From: Candidatus Eiseniibacteriota bacterium
GTDB taxonomy: Bacteria; Orphanbacterota; Orphanbacteria; Orphanbacterales; Orphanbacteraceae
Assembly: GCA_029262235.1 (NCBI GenBank)
Contig: JAJCZU010000004.1
Span: forward strand, 1,055,231 to 1,119,230
DNA length: 64,000 bases
Reading direction: 5' to 3'
Shown here: positions 27,811 through 36,849 of the stretch, in pieces
Layout: each line of letters opens with the position of its first letter
Position numbering within the stretch: the stretch's first letter is position 1
Program-made: the position numbers and the translations under genes
Notes under the pieces: generated by a model
Databases searched by the model: none
Told to the model about the DNA's origin: nothing
What the model saw: only the letters and a program-made list of their open reading frames with translations

Positions 27811-28521
27811 GTGATTTCGTTCAAGCAAGTCTCTAAGTCCTATGGCAAGACGCCCGCTGTGCGGGATCTCACGTTCGAGATCCGGCGCGGTGAATTCATG
27901 TTCCTTATGGGGGCGTCCGGCGCGGGTAAATCCACGATTCTGCGCCTTCTGCACCACAGCATCCGGCCCACCTCGGGGGTCGTGACCGTCGGCGAATTCT
28001 CCAGCGACACGATCAAAGAGCGCCAGATTCCGTATCTCAGGCGCAAGCTCGGCTTCGTTCTGCAGGATTTCCGCCTGATCGGGGACCGCTCGGTCTCCGA
28101 GAACGTCGCGATCGCGATGCGGATCACGGGAGAATCGAGGCGCAAGATCGATACGCGCGTGAAGGAAGTCCTCGGCCAGGTCGGCCTGATCGGGCGCGCC
28201 CGCGAGAAAGCGGGCAACCTGAGCGGGGGCGAGATGCAGCGCGTGGCGATTGCCCGTGCGCTCGTGAACCGGCCGCTTGCGCTGATTGCCGATGAACCCA
28301 CCGGAAATCTCGACCCCGAAACGGCCCAGGGCATCTACTCGATTCTCGACCGCGCCCATATCGGGGGAACGGCCGTTTTTGTCGCCACGCACGACCGCAC
28401 CTTCGTCGACCGCACCGGGCACAAGGTGATCCACCTCGAAAACGGCCGGATCGTGACGCCCAGAATCGAAATGGACCCTGCGCCGCGCCCGAGCGCTCCG
28501 CCGCGTTCCGTATCATGCTGA
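27811..28521 (+). CDS. ftsE: Cell-division ATP-binding protein FtsE
   Basis: A 236-residue ABC ATPase that powers FtsX to control cell-wall hydrolases at the division site. It has Walker A GASGAGKST, signature LSGGEMQRVAIARAL, Walker B LIADEPTGNL and the switch His in FVATHD. Length is near the usual 222, with a short Pro-rich tail. The GTG start follows AAGGCGGAG. It overlaps ftsX by 7 nt, and an EnvC-like gene follows, so the whole FtsEX-EnvC system is one operon. Confidence 0.95.
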   Translation: MISFKQVSKSYGKTPAVRDLTFEIRRGEFMFLMGASGAGKSTILRLLHHSIRPTSGVVTVGEFSSDTIKERQIPYLRRKLGFVLQDFRLIGDRSVSENVAIAMRITGESRRKIDTRVKEVLGQVGLIGRAREKAGNLSGGEMQRVAIARALVNRPLALIADEPTGNLDPETAQGIYSILDRAHIGGTAVFVATHDRTFVDRTGHKVIHLENGRIVTPRIEMDPAPRPSAPPRSVSC

Positions 28522-29381
28522 CCCATATCGAGCATACGCTGCGCGAGTTCGGCCACGGCCTTCGCAGGAGCCTCAAGGGGCATCTGGCGCCGGTCGTTCT
28601 GCTCGGGGTCGCGCTCTTCATTCTCGGTCTGTTTCTCGTGGGGACGATCAATCTCCAGGAGCTCATTCATATCGCCCATTCGAAGGTCGGCATCGCGATC
28701 TATCTGACCGAAGACGCTCCCGAACAGGATCGCACCGCGCTCGCGGACAGGATCCCGCAGCTGGCCGGCGTAAAGCTGGTTCGCTACATCTCGCCCGAGC
28801 AGGCGCTCGCTCGTTTTCAGAGCGAACTCGGCGGACGCGCCTATCTGCTCGAAGGGGTGGAGGGGAATCCGCTGCCGGCGTCTTTCGAAGTCGAGCTGTA
28901 CGACGACTACAAGACCATCGAACGCATTGAAGCGATCGCGAACGAAATCCGGAGCGCCTCGGGAGTCGATTCGGTCATCTATGGCGAAAGCTGGGTCGGC
29001 CGGCTCGAGCGCTGGATCTATTTCCTCGTCGGTTTCGATCTCTTTCTCGGCGCCGTACTCGGCATCTCGACGCTTCTGGTCGTCGGCAACACGATGAAGC
29101 TCGCGCTCGAGAATCGCCGCGACGCGATCGAAGTGATCCGTCTCGTCGGCGGCACGCGCATGCAGATCCGCTTCCCGTTTCTGCTCGAAGGCGTGCTGAT
29201 CGGCCTCATGTCGTCCGGGCTCGCGTATCTCGTGCTCTACAAGACCTACACGTTCGCCGTGGGGCGGCTTGCCGGCGTCCTCTTTCTGGGCACGACAGGC
29301 GTCATCGCGTTCTTCGCGCTCGGCGCTCTGCTCGGCGCGAGCGGCTCTCTTCTGTCGATCAATCGCTACCTGAAGGCATAG
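28515..29381 (+). CDS. ftsX: Cell-division permease-like protein FtsX
   Basis: A 288-residue inner-membrane protein with four predicted helices: one after residue 20 (LAPVVLLGVALFILGLFLVG), then an extracytoplasmic domain (about 50-160; VGIAIYLTEDAPEQDRTAL), and three C-terminal helices (FLVGFDLFLGAVLGISTLLV, VLIGLMSSGLAYLVLYKTY, GVIAFFALGALLGASGSLL). It has the fold and length of FtsX, which binds the EnvC-type activator outside the membrane. Starts inside the end of ftsE. Confidence 0.93.
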   Translation: MLTHIEHTLREFGHGLRRSLKGHLAPVVLLGVALFILGLFLVGTINLQELIHIAHSKVGIAIYLTEDAPEQDRTALADRIPQLAGVKLVRYISPEQALARFQSELGGRAYLLEGVEGNPLPASFEVELYDDYKTIERIEAIANEIRSASGVDSVIYGESWVGRLERWIYFLVGFDLFLGAVLGISTLLVVGNTMKLALENRRDAIEVIRLVGGTRMQIRFPFLLEGVLIGLMSSGLAYLVLYKTYTFAVGRLAGVLFLGTTGVIAFFALGALLGASGSLLSINRYLKA

Positions 29382-29387
29382 GGCGCC

Positions 29388-30566
29388 ATGCGAGTTTCGA
29401 TTCACACGATCCTGCGCGCCCCCGTCCCCGCTTTCGTACTTACGATTTTCTTCGCGCTCGCCGTGACGCTTCCCGCGCTCGCGGAAGACGAAGAGCAGTC
29501 GCTCGAAGAAATCCGCGGCAAGATTCACGAAACCCGCCAGGAGGCCAAGCGTCTAGCCGGCCAGGAGTCGGGGATACTGAGCGGGCTCATGAAGCTGGAC
29601 GAAGAGCTGACGCTTACGAACCGACTGCTCCAGGGTCTCGAGTCGAGGCGGAAGCGGATCGAAGAGCAGCTCAGCGCTCTCGAAGCGGAAGCGGGCCGCG
29701 CCGAGGGCGAATACATCCGCCGGCGCGAACTGCTCGAAGAACGTCTGGTGGCGCTTTACAAGTTCGGGGGCTATCACGAATTCGAAGTCATTCTGGGGTC
29801 GGCGTCGCTCGTCGATCTCGTGAGCCGCTTCGACCGCATTTTCCGCGTCGCGAAACGGGACGATCAGCTCTGGCGCGCCATGGAAGAGGAGCGCACGAAG
29901 CTCAACGAAGCGCGCGAGGGGCTCGTGGCCCGCAGCAAGGAGCTGAAAGCGGTCGAGGATGAACGCTCGCAGGAGCGCTCGTCTCTGCTCGGCCAGAAGA
30001 ACAAGAAGCGGTCGCTGCTGACGGACGTGCGCGGGAAGCGCGAGTCGTTCGAAAAGCTCGCGAAGGAACTCGAGGCGGCCTCGCAGGCGCTCGAGCGGAT
30101 CATCGCCGAACGCGAAGCCCGCGCGCGCGCGGTGCCGGGAATGGAAGACTTCAGCGGCCCCTCGCCGTTCGACGGTGGCGGAGACCGCCTTCCGTGGCCG
30201 GTTCGCGGCAAGATCATCAAGAAGTTCGGCAAGATCCGCCATCCGGAATTCGGTACGGAGATTCCGAGCAACGGGATCGATATCGAAGCGGCGTACGGGA
30301 CCGATATCCGCGCGGTCGCCGGTGGCCGGGTCGAATACGTCAGCACTCTCCCCGGCTACGGCAACTGCATCATCGTGCAGCACGGAGGCGGGTACTACAC
30401 GCTCTACGCTCATGCCTCGGAGATTCTCGTTTCCCAAGGTCAGACGGTGACACCGGGCAGCCTCCTTGCTAAAGTAGGAGACACTGGTTCCACCTCGGGG
30501 AGTTCGCTCCATTTCGAGGTAAGGAAAGGGACGAAACCCCTCGACCCCATGCGCTGGCTGAAGTAG
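29388..30566 (+). CDS. EnvC-like murein hydrolase activator (degenerate LytM/M23)
   Basis: A 392-residue exported protein: signal peptide, long coiled coil (about 30-250) and C-terminal LytM/M23 domain (about 265-392). In active LytM peptidases the zinc is held by H-x-x-x-D and H-x-H. Here the first His position reads NGID instead of HxGxD, while YAHAS and LHFEV are kept. Loss of the first zinc ligand suggests a non-catalytic activator, as in EnvC, which switches on amidases. Starting 6 nt after ftsX fits the known FtsX-EnvC partnership. The alternative is a weak hydrolase. Confidence 0.88.
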   Translation: MRVSIHTILRAPVPAFVLTIFFALAVTLPALAEDEEQSLEEIRGKIHETRQEAKRLAGQESGILSGLMKLDEELTLTNRLLQGLESRRKRIEEQLSALEAEAGRAEGEYIRRRELLEERLVALYKFGGYHEFEVILGSASLVDLVSRFDRIFRVAKRDDQLWRAMEEERTKLNEAREGLVARSKELKAVEDERSQERSSLLGQKNKKRSLLTDVRGKRESFEKLAKELEAASQALERIIAEREARARAVPGMEDFSGPSPFDGGGDRLPWPVRGKIIKKFGKIRHPEFGTEIPSNGIDIEAAYGTDIRAVAGGRVEYVSTLPGYGNCIIVQHGGGYYTLYAHASEILVSQGQTVTPGSLLAKVGDTGSTSGSSLHFEVRKGTKPLDPMRWLK

Positions 30567-30573
30567 GGACCCT

Positions 30574-31605
30574 ATGGCTCTGGAATACGTCGAGCTCCGT
30601 TTCAAGGGGCGTCGTCAACAGGTATACAAAAATCCGCACGCAGTCCCGCTCTCGATCGGGGACCTCTGTGTCGTCTCCGCGGATCGCGGGGAGGATATGG
30701 GCAAGGTCGTGCACGAGGGTGTGGTCGCCGAGGAGTCTGCCCGCGAGGGGGAGGCACTGCACTCCGTTCTCCGCCGCGCCAACGCCCAGGACAAGATGAC
30801 GCTCTTCCGCAACCGTTCGCGCGAGGAAGACGCCAGAAGAATCTGCATGGGCCGCATCGAAGCCCGCAAGCTCGATATGAAACTCGTCGATGTCGAAGTG
30901 CAGTTCGACGGGAACAAGATCACGTTCTTCTTTACGGCCGAAAAGCGCATCGACTTCCGCGAGCTCGTGAAAGACCTGGCCTCCACGTTCAAAACGCGGA
31001 TCGAACTCAGACAGATCGGCGTCCGTGACGAGGCGAAGCGACTTGATGGCGTCGGGCCCTGCGGGAAACGTCTCTGCTGCTCGGAATATCTGCGCGAATT
31101 TCAGCCGATCACTCTCAAGATGGCACGCGACCAGCAGCTCGCCCTTTCGCCGAACAAGATCTCGGGCGTTTGCGGACGGCTCATGTGCTGTCTTGCCTAC
31201 GAACGAGGACTCTACGTGCAGGCTCTGCGCGAGTTCCCGCGTGTCGGCTCCCGCATTCGAGCGGGCGAATTCGAAGGCAAGATCATGAAGGCCGACATCT
31301 TCTCGGGGACCATTCTCGCCCGCGGCGAGGGCGGCGAATTCCGCGTGCGGCCCGACGAAGTGACGCACACGTTCCGCGACGGCAAATGGAATCCCGTGCG
31401 AAGAGACGGCGACGCCGACAGCAAACCCGTGCCGGCGGCGCCCGCTGAATCGAATGCGGCGCCCGCAGGGAACAAACCCGCTCAGCCACCCCGTGAGAAG
31501 GCGAGGGGGGGCGGCCAGCGCCGCCCGCGCGATCGCGGAAGGGGCGGCGACGCAGGGGGGCGCAAACCCTCGGGAGACGGCCCGAAGGCGAAACGGAATG
31601 GCTGA
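30574..31605 (+). CDS. PSP1 domain protein (YaaT/RicT-like)
   Basis: A 343-residue cytoplasmic protein. The PSP1 domain (residues about 55-150, with GRIEARKLDMKLVDVEVQFD and KITFFFTAEKRIDFRELVKD) is followed by the Cys-rich signature GPCGKRLCCSEYL and GVCGRLMCCLAYE (about 160-210), seen in B. subtilis YaaT/RicT, which with partner proteins binds Fe-S clusters and affects RNA processing. The last 75 residues are disordered, rich in Pro, Ala, Gly, Arg (PREKARGGGQRRPRDRG), possibly RNA-binding. It follows envC by 7 nt and overlaps metG by 8 nt. Confidence 0.88.
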   Translation: MALEYVELRFKGRRQQVYKNPHAVPLSIGDLCVVSADRGEDMGKVVHEGVVAEESAREGEALHSVLRRANAQDKMTLFRNRSREEDARRICMGRIEARKLDMKLVDVEVQFDGNKITFFFTAEKRIDFRELVKDLASTFKTRIELRQIGVRDEAKRLDGVGPCGKRLCCSEYLREFQPITLKMARDQQLALSPNKISGVCGRLMCCLAYERGLYVQALREFPRVGSRIRAGEFEGKIMKADIFSGTILARGEGGEFRVRPDEVTHTFRDGKWNPVRRDGDADSKPVPAAPAESNAAPAGNKPAQPPREKARGGGQRRPRDRGRGGDAGGRKPSGDGPKAKRNG

Positions 31606-33148
31606 CGGTCGGTACTACATTACGACTGCGATCGATTACGTGAACAGCCGCCCGCATATCGGGACCGCTTTCGAAAAAATCGCCGCCGACGTTCTCGCCC
31701 GCTATCACCGCTTCAAAGGCGACGACACTTTCTTCGCGATGGGGAACGACGAGCATTCGCTGAACGTCGAAAAGGAGGCCCGCAAGCAGGGCCTCGAGCC
31801 GCTCGCCTACTGCGATGAAATGGAAGGCCAGTTCACCGAGATCTGGCAGTCGCTTTCGCTCTCCTACGATCGTTTCATTCGCACGACCGACCCCGACCAT
31901 GCGAAAGCCGTGGGCGAGCTCTTCCGCAGAATCGAAGCGCGCGGGGACATTTACAAAGACGTCTACAGCGGCCTTTACTGCGTTTCGTGTGAGAACTTCT
32001 ACCAGGAAAAAGATCTCGCGGACGGCCTCTGCCCGGTCCACAAGACGAAGCCCGAGCAGATCGAGGAAGAGAACTATTTCTTCAAGCTGAGCGCGTACGC
32101 GGACAAGCTGCTCGCGCATATCGAAGCCGACGAAAACTTCATTCGTCCCGAGATCCGCAAGAACGAAATCGTGAACGTCATCAAGTCCGGGCTGATCGAC
32201 GTCAGCGTTTCGCGATCGACGCGCGGCTGGGGCATTCCGCTGCCGAGCGACGACTCGCACGTCGTGTACGTCTGGTTCGACGCGCTGATCAACTACATCA
32301 CGGCCGCCGGCTTTCCCGGCGACGAAGAGAAGTTCAAGCGCTACTGGCCCGCCGACGTGCACGTTATCGGGAAAGATATTACGCGCTTTCACTGCATCAT
32401 ATGGCCAGCGATGCTCATGAGCGCCGGAATCGAGCTGCCGCGGACCGTGTACGCCCACGGGTTCATTACGGTCGACGGGCAGAAGATCTCGAAGTCCATC
32501 GGAAACGTGATCGACCCGCGCGAGCTCGTGGAAGAGTTCGGGGCCGACGCGGTGCGCTACTATTTCATGCGCGAAGTCTCGTTCGAACAGGACGGCGACT
32601 TCTCGAAGCGCCAGCTGCTCGTGCGTTACAACGCCGACCTCGCGAATGATCTGGGCAACCTGCTGAACCGCCTCGCGGGCATGACGAAGAAGTACATCGG
32701 AGACGTTTTCCCGACCCCCGACCCTGCCGAAGACGACGGCATTCTGCGTGATCTGGCCAGCGACATCGCCACGCGCTACACAGGCCATATCGAGAACTAC
32801 CAGTTCAACGACGCGCTTCGCGCCGTCTGGGAACTCGTGCGCCGCGGCAATCAGTATGTCGAGGAGTCGACTCCCTGGACGCTCGCGAAAGACCCGGACA
32901 GGAGGGCGCGGCTCGAAACGGTTCTCTACAATGTGGCCGAGTCGCTCCGCATCACTGCCTGTCTCACGTATCCGGTCATGCCGGCGAAGTCGGCCGAGCT
33001 GCTGACCGCCCTCGGCATCTCGGACGACCCGGCCGCGATGCGTCTCGACACGCACACGTCGTGGCGCGCGACGCCCGAACCGGGACAGAAACTGGCCGTG
33101 ACCCAGCCTCTCTTTCCGCGGTTCGAGGAAGAAGAGGCGAACGCATGA
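31598..33148 (+). CDS. metG: Methionyl-tRNA synthetase
   Basis: A 516-residue class I aminoacyl-tRNA synthetase that charges tRNA-Met. The HIGH motif is RPHIG (residues 19-22), KMSKS reads KISKS (about residue 295), and the zinc knuckle region shows YCVSCENFYQEKDL followed by CPVHK. It is the short form without the C-terminal tRNA-binding/dimerisation domain. The ATG at 31598 is chosen: the open frame runs 48 codons further upstream, but that is shadow of the PSP1 tail. It overlaps tatD by 4 nt (ATGA). Confidence 0.95.
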   Translation: MADGRYYITTAIDYVNSRPHIGTAFEKIAADVLARYHRFKGDDTFFAMGNDEHSLNVEKEARKQGLEPLAYCDEMEGQFTEIWQSLSLSYDRFIRTTDPDHAKAVGELFRRIEARGDIYKDVYSGLYCVSCENFYQEKDLADGLCPVHKTKPEQIEEENYFFKLSAYADKLLAHIEADENFIRPEIRKNEIVNVIKSGLIDVSVSRSTRGWGIPLPSDDSHVVYVWFDALINYITAAGFPGDEEKFKRYWPADVHVIGKDITRFHCIIWPAMLMSAGIELPRTVYAHGFITVDGQKISKSIGNVIDPRELVEEFGADAVRYYFMREVSFEQDGDFSKRQLLVRYNADLANDLGNLLNRLAGMTKKYIGDVFPTPDPAEDDGILRDLASDIATRYTGHIENYQFNDALRAVWELVRRGNQYVEESTPWTLAKDPDRRARLETVLYNVAESLRITACLTYPVMPAKSAELLTALGISDDPAAMRLDTHTSWRATPEPGQKLAVTQPLFPRFEEEEANA

Positions 33149-33921
33149 TCGACAGTCACGCGCATATCACGTATCCCGACTACGACGAAGTGGGGGGCGC
33201 CGCGGGGCTGCTCGACCGCGCGCGCGAAAACGGCGTGAACGAGGTCATCTGCATCGCCTACGACCTCCCGTCCTGCGAGGACGTGTTCGCGCTGGCGCAG
33301 GAACGCGAGAACGTATACGCGGTAGTCGGCATGCATCCGCACGAAGCGGATCGGGCCACGCCCGCGCACGCCGCGCGCGTCGAGGAGATGGCGGCCGACC
33401 CGAAAGTCGTCGGTATCGGCGAAGCGGGGCTCGACTACTTCCGCGAGTACGCGAAGCGCGAGAATCAGATGCACTGGTTTCACGAGAGCATGAAGCTTTC
33501 CGCGCGCGTGCAGAAGCCCGTCGTGATTCACGACCGCGAGGCGCACGACGATGTCGTAGCGGTTCTGAAAGAGCACGCCGACGCGATTCCCGGGGGTGTC
33601 ATGCACTGCTTCTCCGGCGACCGCGCGCTCATGGACGCGATTCTGCCGCTCGGTTTTTATGTTTCGATTCCGGGGACGATCACGTTCGGCAAGAAAGAGG
33701 GGCCGCTTCACGAAGTCGTGAAGAACTGCCCGCGCGACCGGTTGCTGATCGAAACCGACTGCCCCTTCCTGACGCCCGCGCCGCACCGGGGCAAACGGAA
33801 CGAACCCGCCTACGTGCGCTTCGTGCTCGAAAAGATCGCGGCTATCCTGGACGAGGATCCGGCCGAAATCGATCGCATCACAACCGCGAACACGAGGCGC
33901 CTCTTCCCTCTGGGAAATTGA
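33145..33921 (+). CDS. tatD: TatD family metal-dependent hydrolase
   Basis: A 258-residue TIM-barrel hydrolase. It starts with the metal-binding MIDSHAHITYPDY (H-x-H), and continues with GIGEAGLDYF, PVVIHDREAHDD, HCFSG and IETDCPFLTPAPHRGKRNEP, all family signatures. Members act as 3'-5' nucleases in DNA repair or RNA turnover, or as D-aminoacyl-tRNA deacylases. The ATG overlaps the metG stop; the in-frame upstream codons shadow metG. It overlaps rsmA by 4 nt, so metG-tatD-rsmA are one translationally linked set. Confidence 0.93.
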   Translation: MIDSHAHITYPDYDEVGGAAGLLDRARENGVNEVICIAYDLPSCEDVFALAQERENVYAVVGMHPHEADRATPAHAARVEEMAADPKVVGIGEAGLDYFREYAKRENQMHWFHESMKLSARVQKPVVIHDREAHDDVVAVLKEHADAIPGGVMHCFSGDRALMDAILPLGFYVSIPGTITFGKKEGPLHEVVKNCPRDRLLIETDCPFLTPAPHRGKRNEPAYVRFVLEKIAAILDEDPAEIDRITTANTRRLFPLGN

Positions 33922-34745
33922 CTTTGACTGCAAGGAAACCTCCCCGCGAGTCCGGATTTTATCCGAGCAGGAAACTGGGGCAGAATTTTCTCGTGAACCC
34001 GCGCATTCTCGACCGCATTGCGGACGCGGCGTCTCTGACCGGATCCGAAACCGTGCTCGAGATCGGGCCGGGCAAGGGGGCGCTGACGGAGCGGCTCGCC
34101 GCGCGCGCCGGTCGCGTGATCGCGGTCGAGCTCGACAAGCGCCTTGCCGAGGGCCTCGAAAACACGTGGGCCGGGAGCGGGCATGTAACGATTGTTCGTG
34201 GCGATTTCCTGCAATACGATCTGACGCAGGATTTTTCGCCCGAAAGCAGGGGCATCGTGCTCGGAAACGTTCCCTACAGTATTACGTCGCCGATCCTGTT
34301 CCGACTGTTCGAGCAGGCGGCGGTTCTCGACCGCGCCCTGCTGCTCGTGCAGCGCGAGGTTGCCGACCGCATGACGGCCGGCGCCGGAGATCCGGGCCGC
34401 GGAAGGCTCGGCGTGGCCGTCGAGTACTACGCAAGGGCCGCCCGGCTGTTTCTCGTCGGCCCCGCCAACTTTCGGCCGCGCCCCCGGGTCGACTCGGCCC
34501 TCGTATCCCTTCGTTTTCACACGGACCGGGAAGAACCCGCGTTCGAGCAGCGGCTGTTCGCGCTGGTCAAGCGGCTCTTCCGCGAGCGCCGCAAGATGAT
34601 TCGCGCGGGGCTTCGTGAATGGCGCCCCGACCTGGACACCGAGTCGGTCGAGGCCGCATCGGGCGTCGCGCTGACCAGGCGCCCCGAAACATTGACGCTC
34701 GACGAATGGCGCTCGCTCGCCCGCGCCGCGGGAGACCCCGCATGA
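33918..34745 (+). CDS. rsmA: 16S rRNA dimethyladenosine transferase RsmA/KsgA
   Basis: A 275-residue methyltransferase that dimethylates two adenines near the 3' end of 16S rRNA during small-subunit assembly. Visible motifs are KLGQNFLVNP at the N-terminus, the SAM-binding LEIGPGKGALTERL, the acidic VIAVELDKRL and the catalytic GNVPYSI (NxPY). The start is a TTG overlapping the tatD stop; a second TTG six bases later is possible. Length matches the family. It overlaps the following barrel gene by ATGA. Confidence 0.95.
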   Translation: MTLTARKPPRESGFYPSRKLGQNFLVNPRILDRIADAASLTGSETVLEIGPGKGALTERLAARAGRVIAVELDKRLAEGLENTWAGSGHVTIVRGDFLQYDLTQDFSPESRGIVLGNVPYSITSPILFRLFEQAAVLDRALLLVQREVADRMTAGAGDPGRGRLGVAVEYYARAARLFLVGPANFRPRPRVDSALVSLRFHTDREEPAFEQRLFALVKRLFRERRKMIRAGLREWRPDLDTESVEAASGVALTRRPETLTLDEWRSLARAAGDPA

Positions 34746-36838
34746 GGCCGGCGCGTCTGCTCCTGTTCTTCCTGCTCCTCGTGCCCGCACTCGCGTTCGC
34801 CCAGGTTGACGAACGCCATCTCGACGAGCACGGCCAGGTTCGCAAGGACTCGCTCTGGATCGAACTGATCGCGGGCGATTCCCTCTGGGTGGACTCGGCC
34901 ACCGTCGACTCGCTTCTCGAACTCGACACGCTGCGGACCGAAGAGGCGAAGCAGACGATCCGTCTCTCGGACGTTCCGCGCGGATTCCATCCCAGCTATC
35001 GACTGCAGTTCAACGAACTGCAGACCACGCGCGATATCAACAATCAGTTTCGCATCGCCTATCCGATCGGAAACAACGTGGTCGTTTCGGACACGAGTTC
35101 GTTCGACCTGCGTTCGTCGACGAGCGCGAACCGCGAAACACGAATACGAAGCGACAAGGTCGCGGTCGACTATCTGATCACGAAAACATTCAAGTTCAAC
35201 ATACGTGCCCTGCAGGACGTGAACACGAACATCACGAACGACGTCGACATCACGAAGATCACGGATCGCAAGCTTTCCCTCGGAGCGATCTGGCGCAATA
35301 CGCTGCCACTGGGTTTCCGGCTGAATCTGACGATGAGGGGAACCATGACGGCGCGCGACCGCGAAAACGAGGACGAACGGGGATCCGGGGACGACCTGCG
35401 TCTCGTAACGACGCTCGACGACCGGAACGGGGCGCTCGGACGCATGGGATTCAATCTCAGGTCGCCGAACGCGTTCCCGGTCGAACTCGTACTGACCGGG
35501 GGATCCACGCGAGGGAAGACCCGGATCGAAACGAGCGGCAACGAATCGGAAACCGTCGTCAATGACGACAATCGCGACGCCAGCGACAATATCGACCTCA
35601 CGATAAACTATGAAAAATTCGAGTGGCTCAAGACGAACGTGTCCGTGTCGGCCGATCGATCCACCAAAAACTTCGCTCGTATTCTGGACAACGCGATCGA
35701 AGAGCAGAAGGACAACAACGTCAGTCTCTCGATGCGGACGCGGGGGAAGATCAACGAACGCCTCGACTACCAGAGCACGATCCGCGTCTCGGCGAGCGAG
35801 CGTCGAAACCGGCTCGAGGTCGACCAGAGCCAGGATCGGGACGATCTGCTGTTCGATCTCACGACGAACTACAAGCTGCCTGGCCGCGTGCAATCCAAAT
35901 TCACGATGAAACGGCAGTTCACGAAGGATGTCGATTACGGCGTTACCGCTGAAAATCCGGATTCGCTGTTCCAGTCGGGGCAGACCGTGGACACACATCG
36001 CGGGGAGGTGTCGCTGAATCTGTCGCGCAAAACGTGGAACTACACGACGCTGCGGGCAGCCAGCACGCTCGGCCTCACATCGCGCTTTTTCGTGGACGAT
36101 ACGCAGGACAAGGACGATGTGAGCCGCCGCGCCCAGTTCGGCCTGGACTACAAGAAGCCCGAAGGGAAGCTGGACGGCACCGCGACGTTTTCGATCGACG
36201 AGAACGAATCGGTGAACATCGACCGGTCGCGGTCGGGCGGAAACCAGACCCGGCAGACGATCAAGGTCACGCCGACGATTTCGTACAAGCTGTTCCCGTC
36301 GTTCATTATCCGGAGCTCCTACAACCTGCGGCTCGTATATAATTTCAAGAGCAACCAGAATTCGCAGAATACGATGAGCCGGATCGGCGAGCTGCGGTCG
36401 AGCATGCGCTGGAGCATGGCGCCGAGAACGAAACTGCGCCTCGAGTACCAGTTCAAACGCGATGAAAGCGGGCGCTTCGAAGAAGACGGCAGGCGGCGTA
36501 TTTTCTTTCGCGACGCGGAAACGTCCACGCAGAAGATGCAGCTCGATGTCGATTATCGTACGTTCTACGATATCAAGATCGGCGCCACGCAGTTTTTCGA
36601 AGTGCTGAAACGCTACAACATCCGGCAGGAGAAGCAGCTCGACAACTCGGACCATCGGGCGCGCATTTCGTTCAACGTCGACTGGCAGCAGGAGCTGCCG
36701 AAGAACGCGCGCATTTCGCTCCGGAGCGAGCTTTCGCGCAACGCCAGCATTCCGATCTTTCGGCGTACGTCGTCACTGCCGCAGAAGACCGATCGTACGG
36801 TGTTCGAGGTCCGATCCACGTTCAGCGTGCAGTTCTAG
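34742..36838 (+). CDS. Large predicted outer-membrane beta-barrel protein
   Basis: A 698-residue exported protein (signal peptide MRPARLLLFFLLLVPALAFAQ). From about residue 75 the chain is an almost unbroken series of amphipathic beta-strand-like segments with alternating hydrophobic and charged or polar residues (FNIRALQDVNTNITNDVDI, LDYQSTIRVSASERRNRLEV, RISFNVDWQQELPKNARISL), and it ends FSVQF, a typical outer-membrane C-terminal aromatic signature. The pattern recalls the C-terminal barrel part of large gliding/secretion proteins such as SprA, but it is much shorter and I cannot claim homology. The true start is the ATG at 34742 overlapping rsmA. It precedes a lipoprotein gene by 11 nt. 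Confidence 0.7.
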   Translation: MRPARLLLFFLLLVPALAFAQVDERHLDEHGQVRKDSLWIELIAGDSLWVDSATVDSLLELDTLRTEEAKQTIRLSDVPRGFHPSYRLQFNELQTTRDINNQFRIAYPIGNNVVVSDTSSFDLRSSTSANRETRIRSDKVAVDYLITKTFKFNIRALQDVNTNITNDVDITKITDRKLSLGAIWRNTLPLGFRLNLTMRGTMTARDRENEDERGSGDDLRLVTTLDDRNGALGRMGFNLRSPNAFPVELVLTGGSTRGKTRIETSGNESETVVNDDNRDASDNIDLTINYEKFEWLKTNVSVSADRSTKNFARILDNAIEEQKDNNVSLSMRTRGKINERLDYQSTIRVSASERRNRLEVDQSQDRDDLLFDLTTNYKLPGRVQSKFTMKRQFTKDVDYGVTAENPDSLFQSGQTVDTHRGEVSLNLSRKTWNYTTLRAASTLGLTSRFFVDDTQDKDDVSRRAQFGLDYKKPEGKLDGTATFSIDENESVNIDRSRSGGNQTRQTIKVTPTISYKLFPSFIIRSSYNLRLVYNFKSNQNSQNTMSRIGELRSSMRWSMAPRTKLRLEYQFKRDESGRFEEDGRRRIFFRDAETSTQKMQLDVDYRTFYDIKIGATQFFEVLKRYNIRQEKQLDNSDHRARISFNVDWQQELPKNARISLRSELSRNASIPIFRRTSSLPQKTDRTVFEVRSTFSVQF

Positions 36839-36849
36839 GGGGAACGCCA

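Noticed and set aside
31454-31597. 48-residue N-terminal extension of MetG
   Set aside because: It is shadow of the disordered PSP1 tail; MetRS normally begins a few residues before the first strand, as the ATG at 31598 does.
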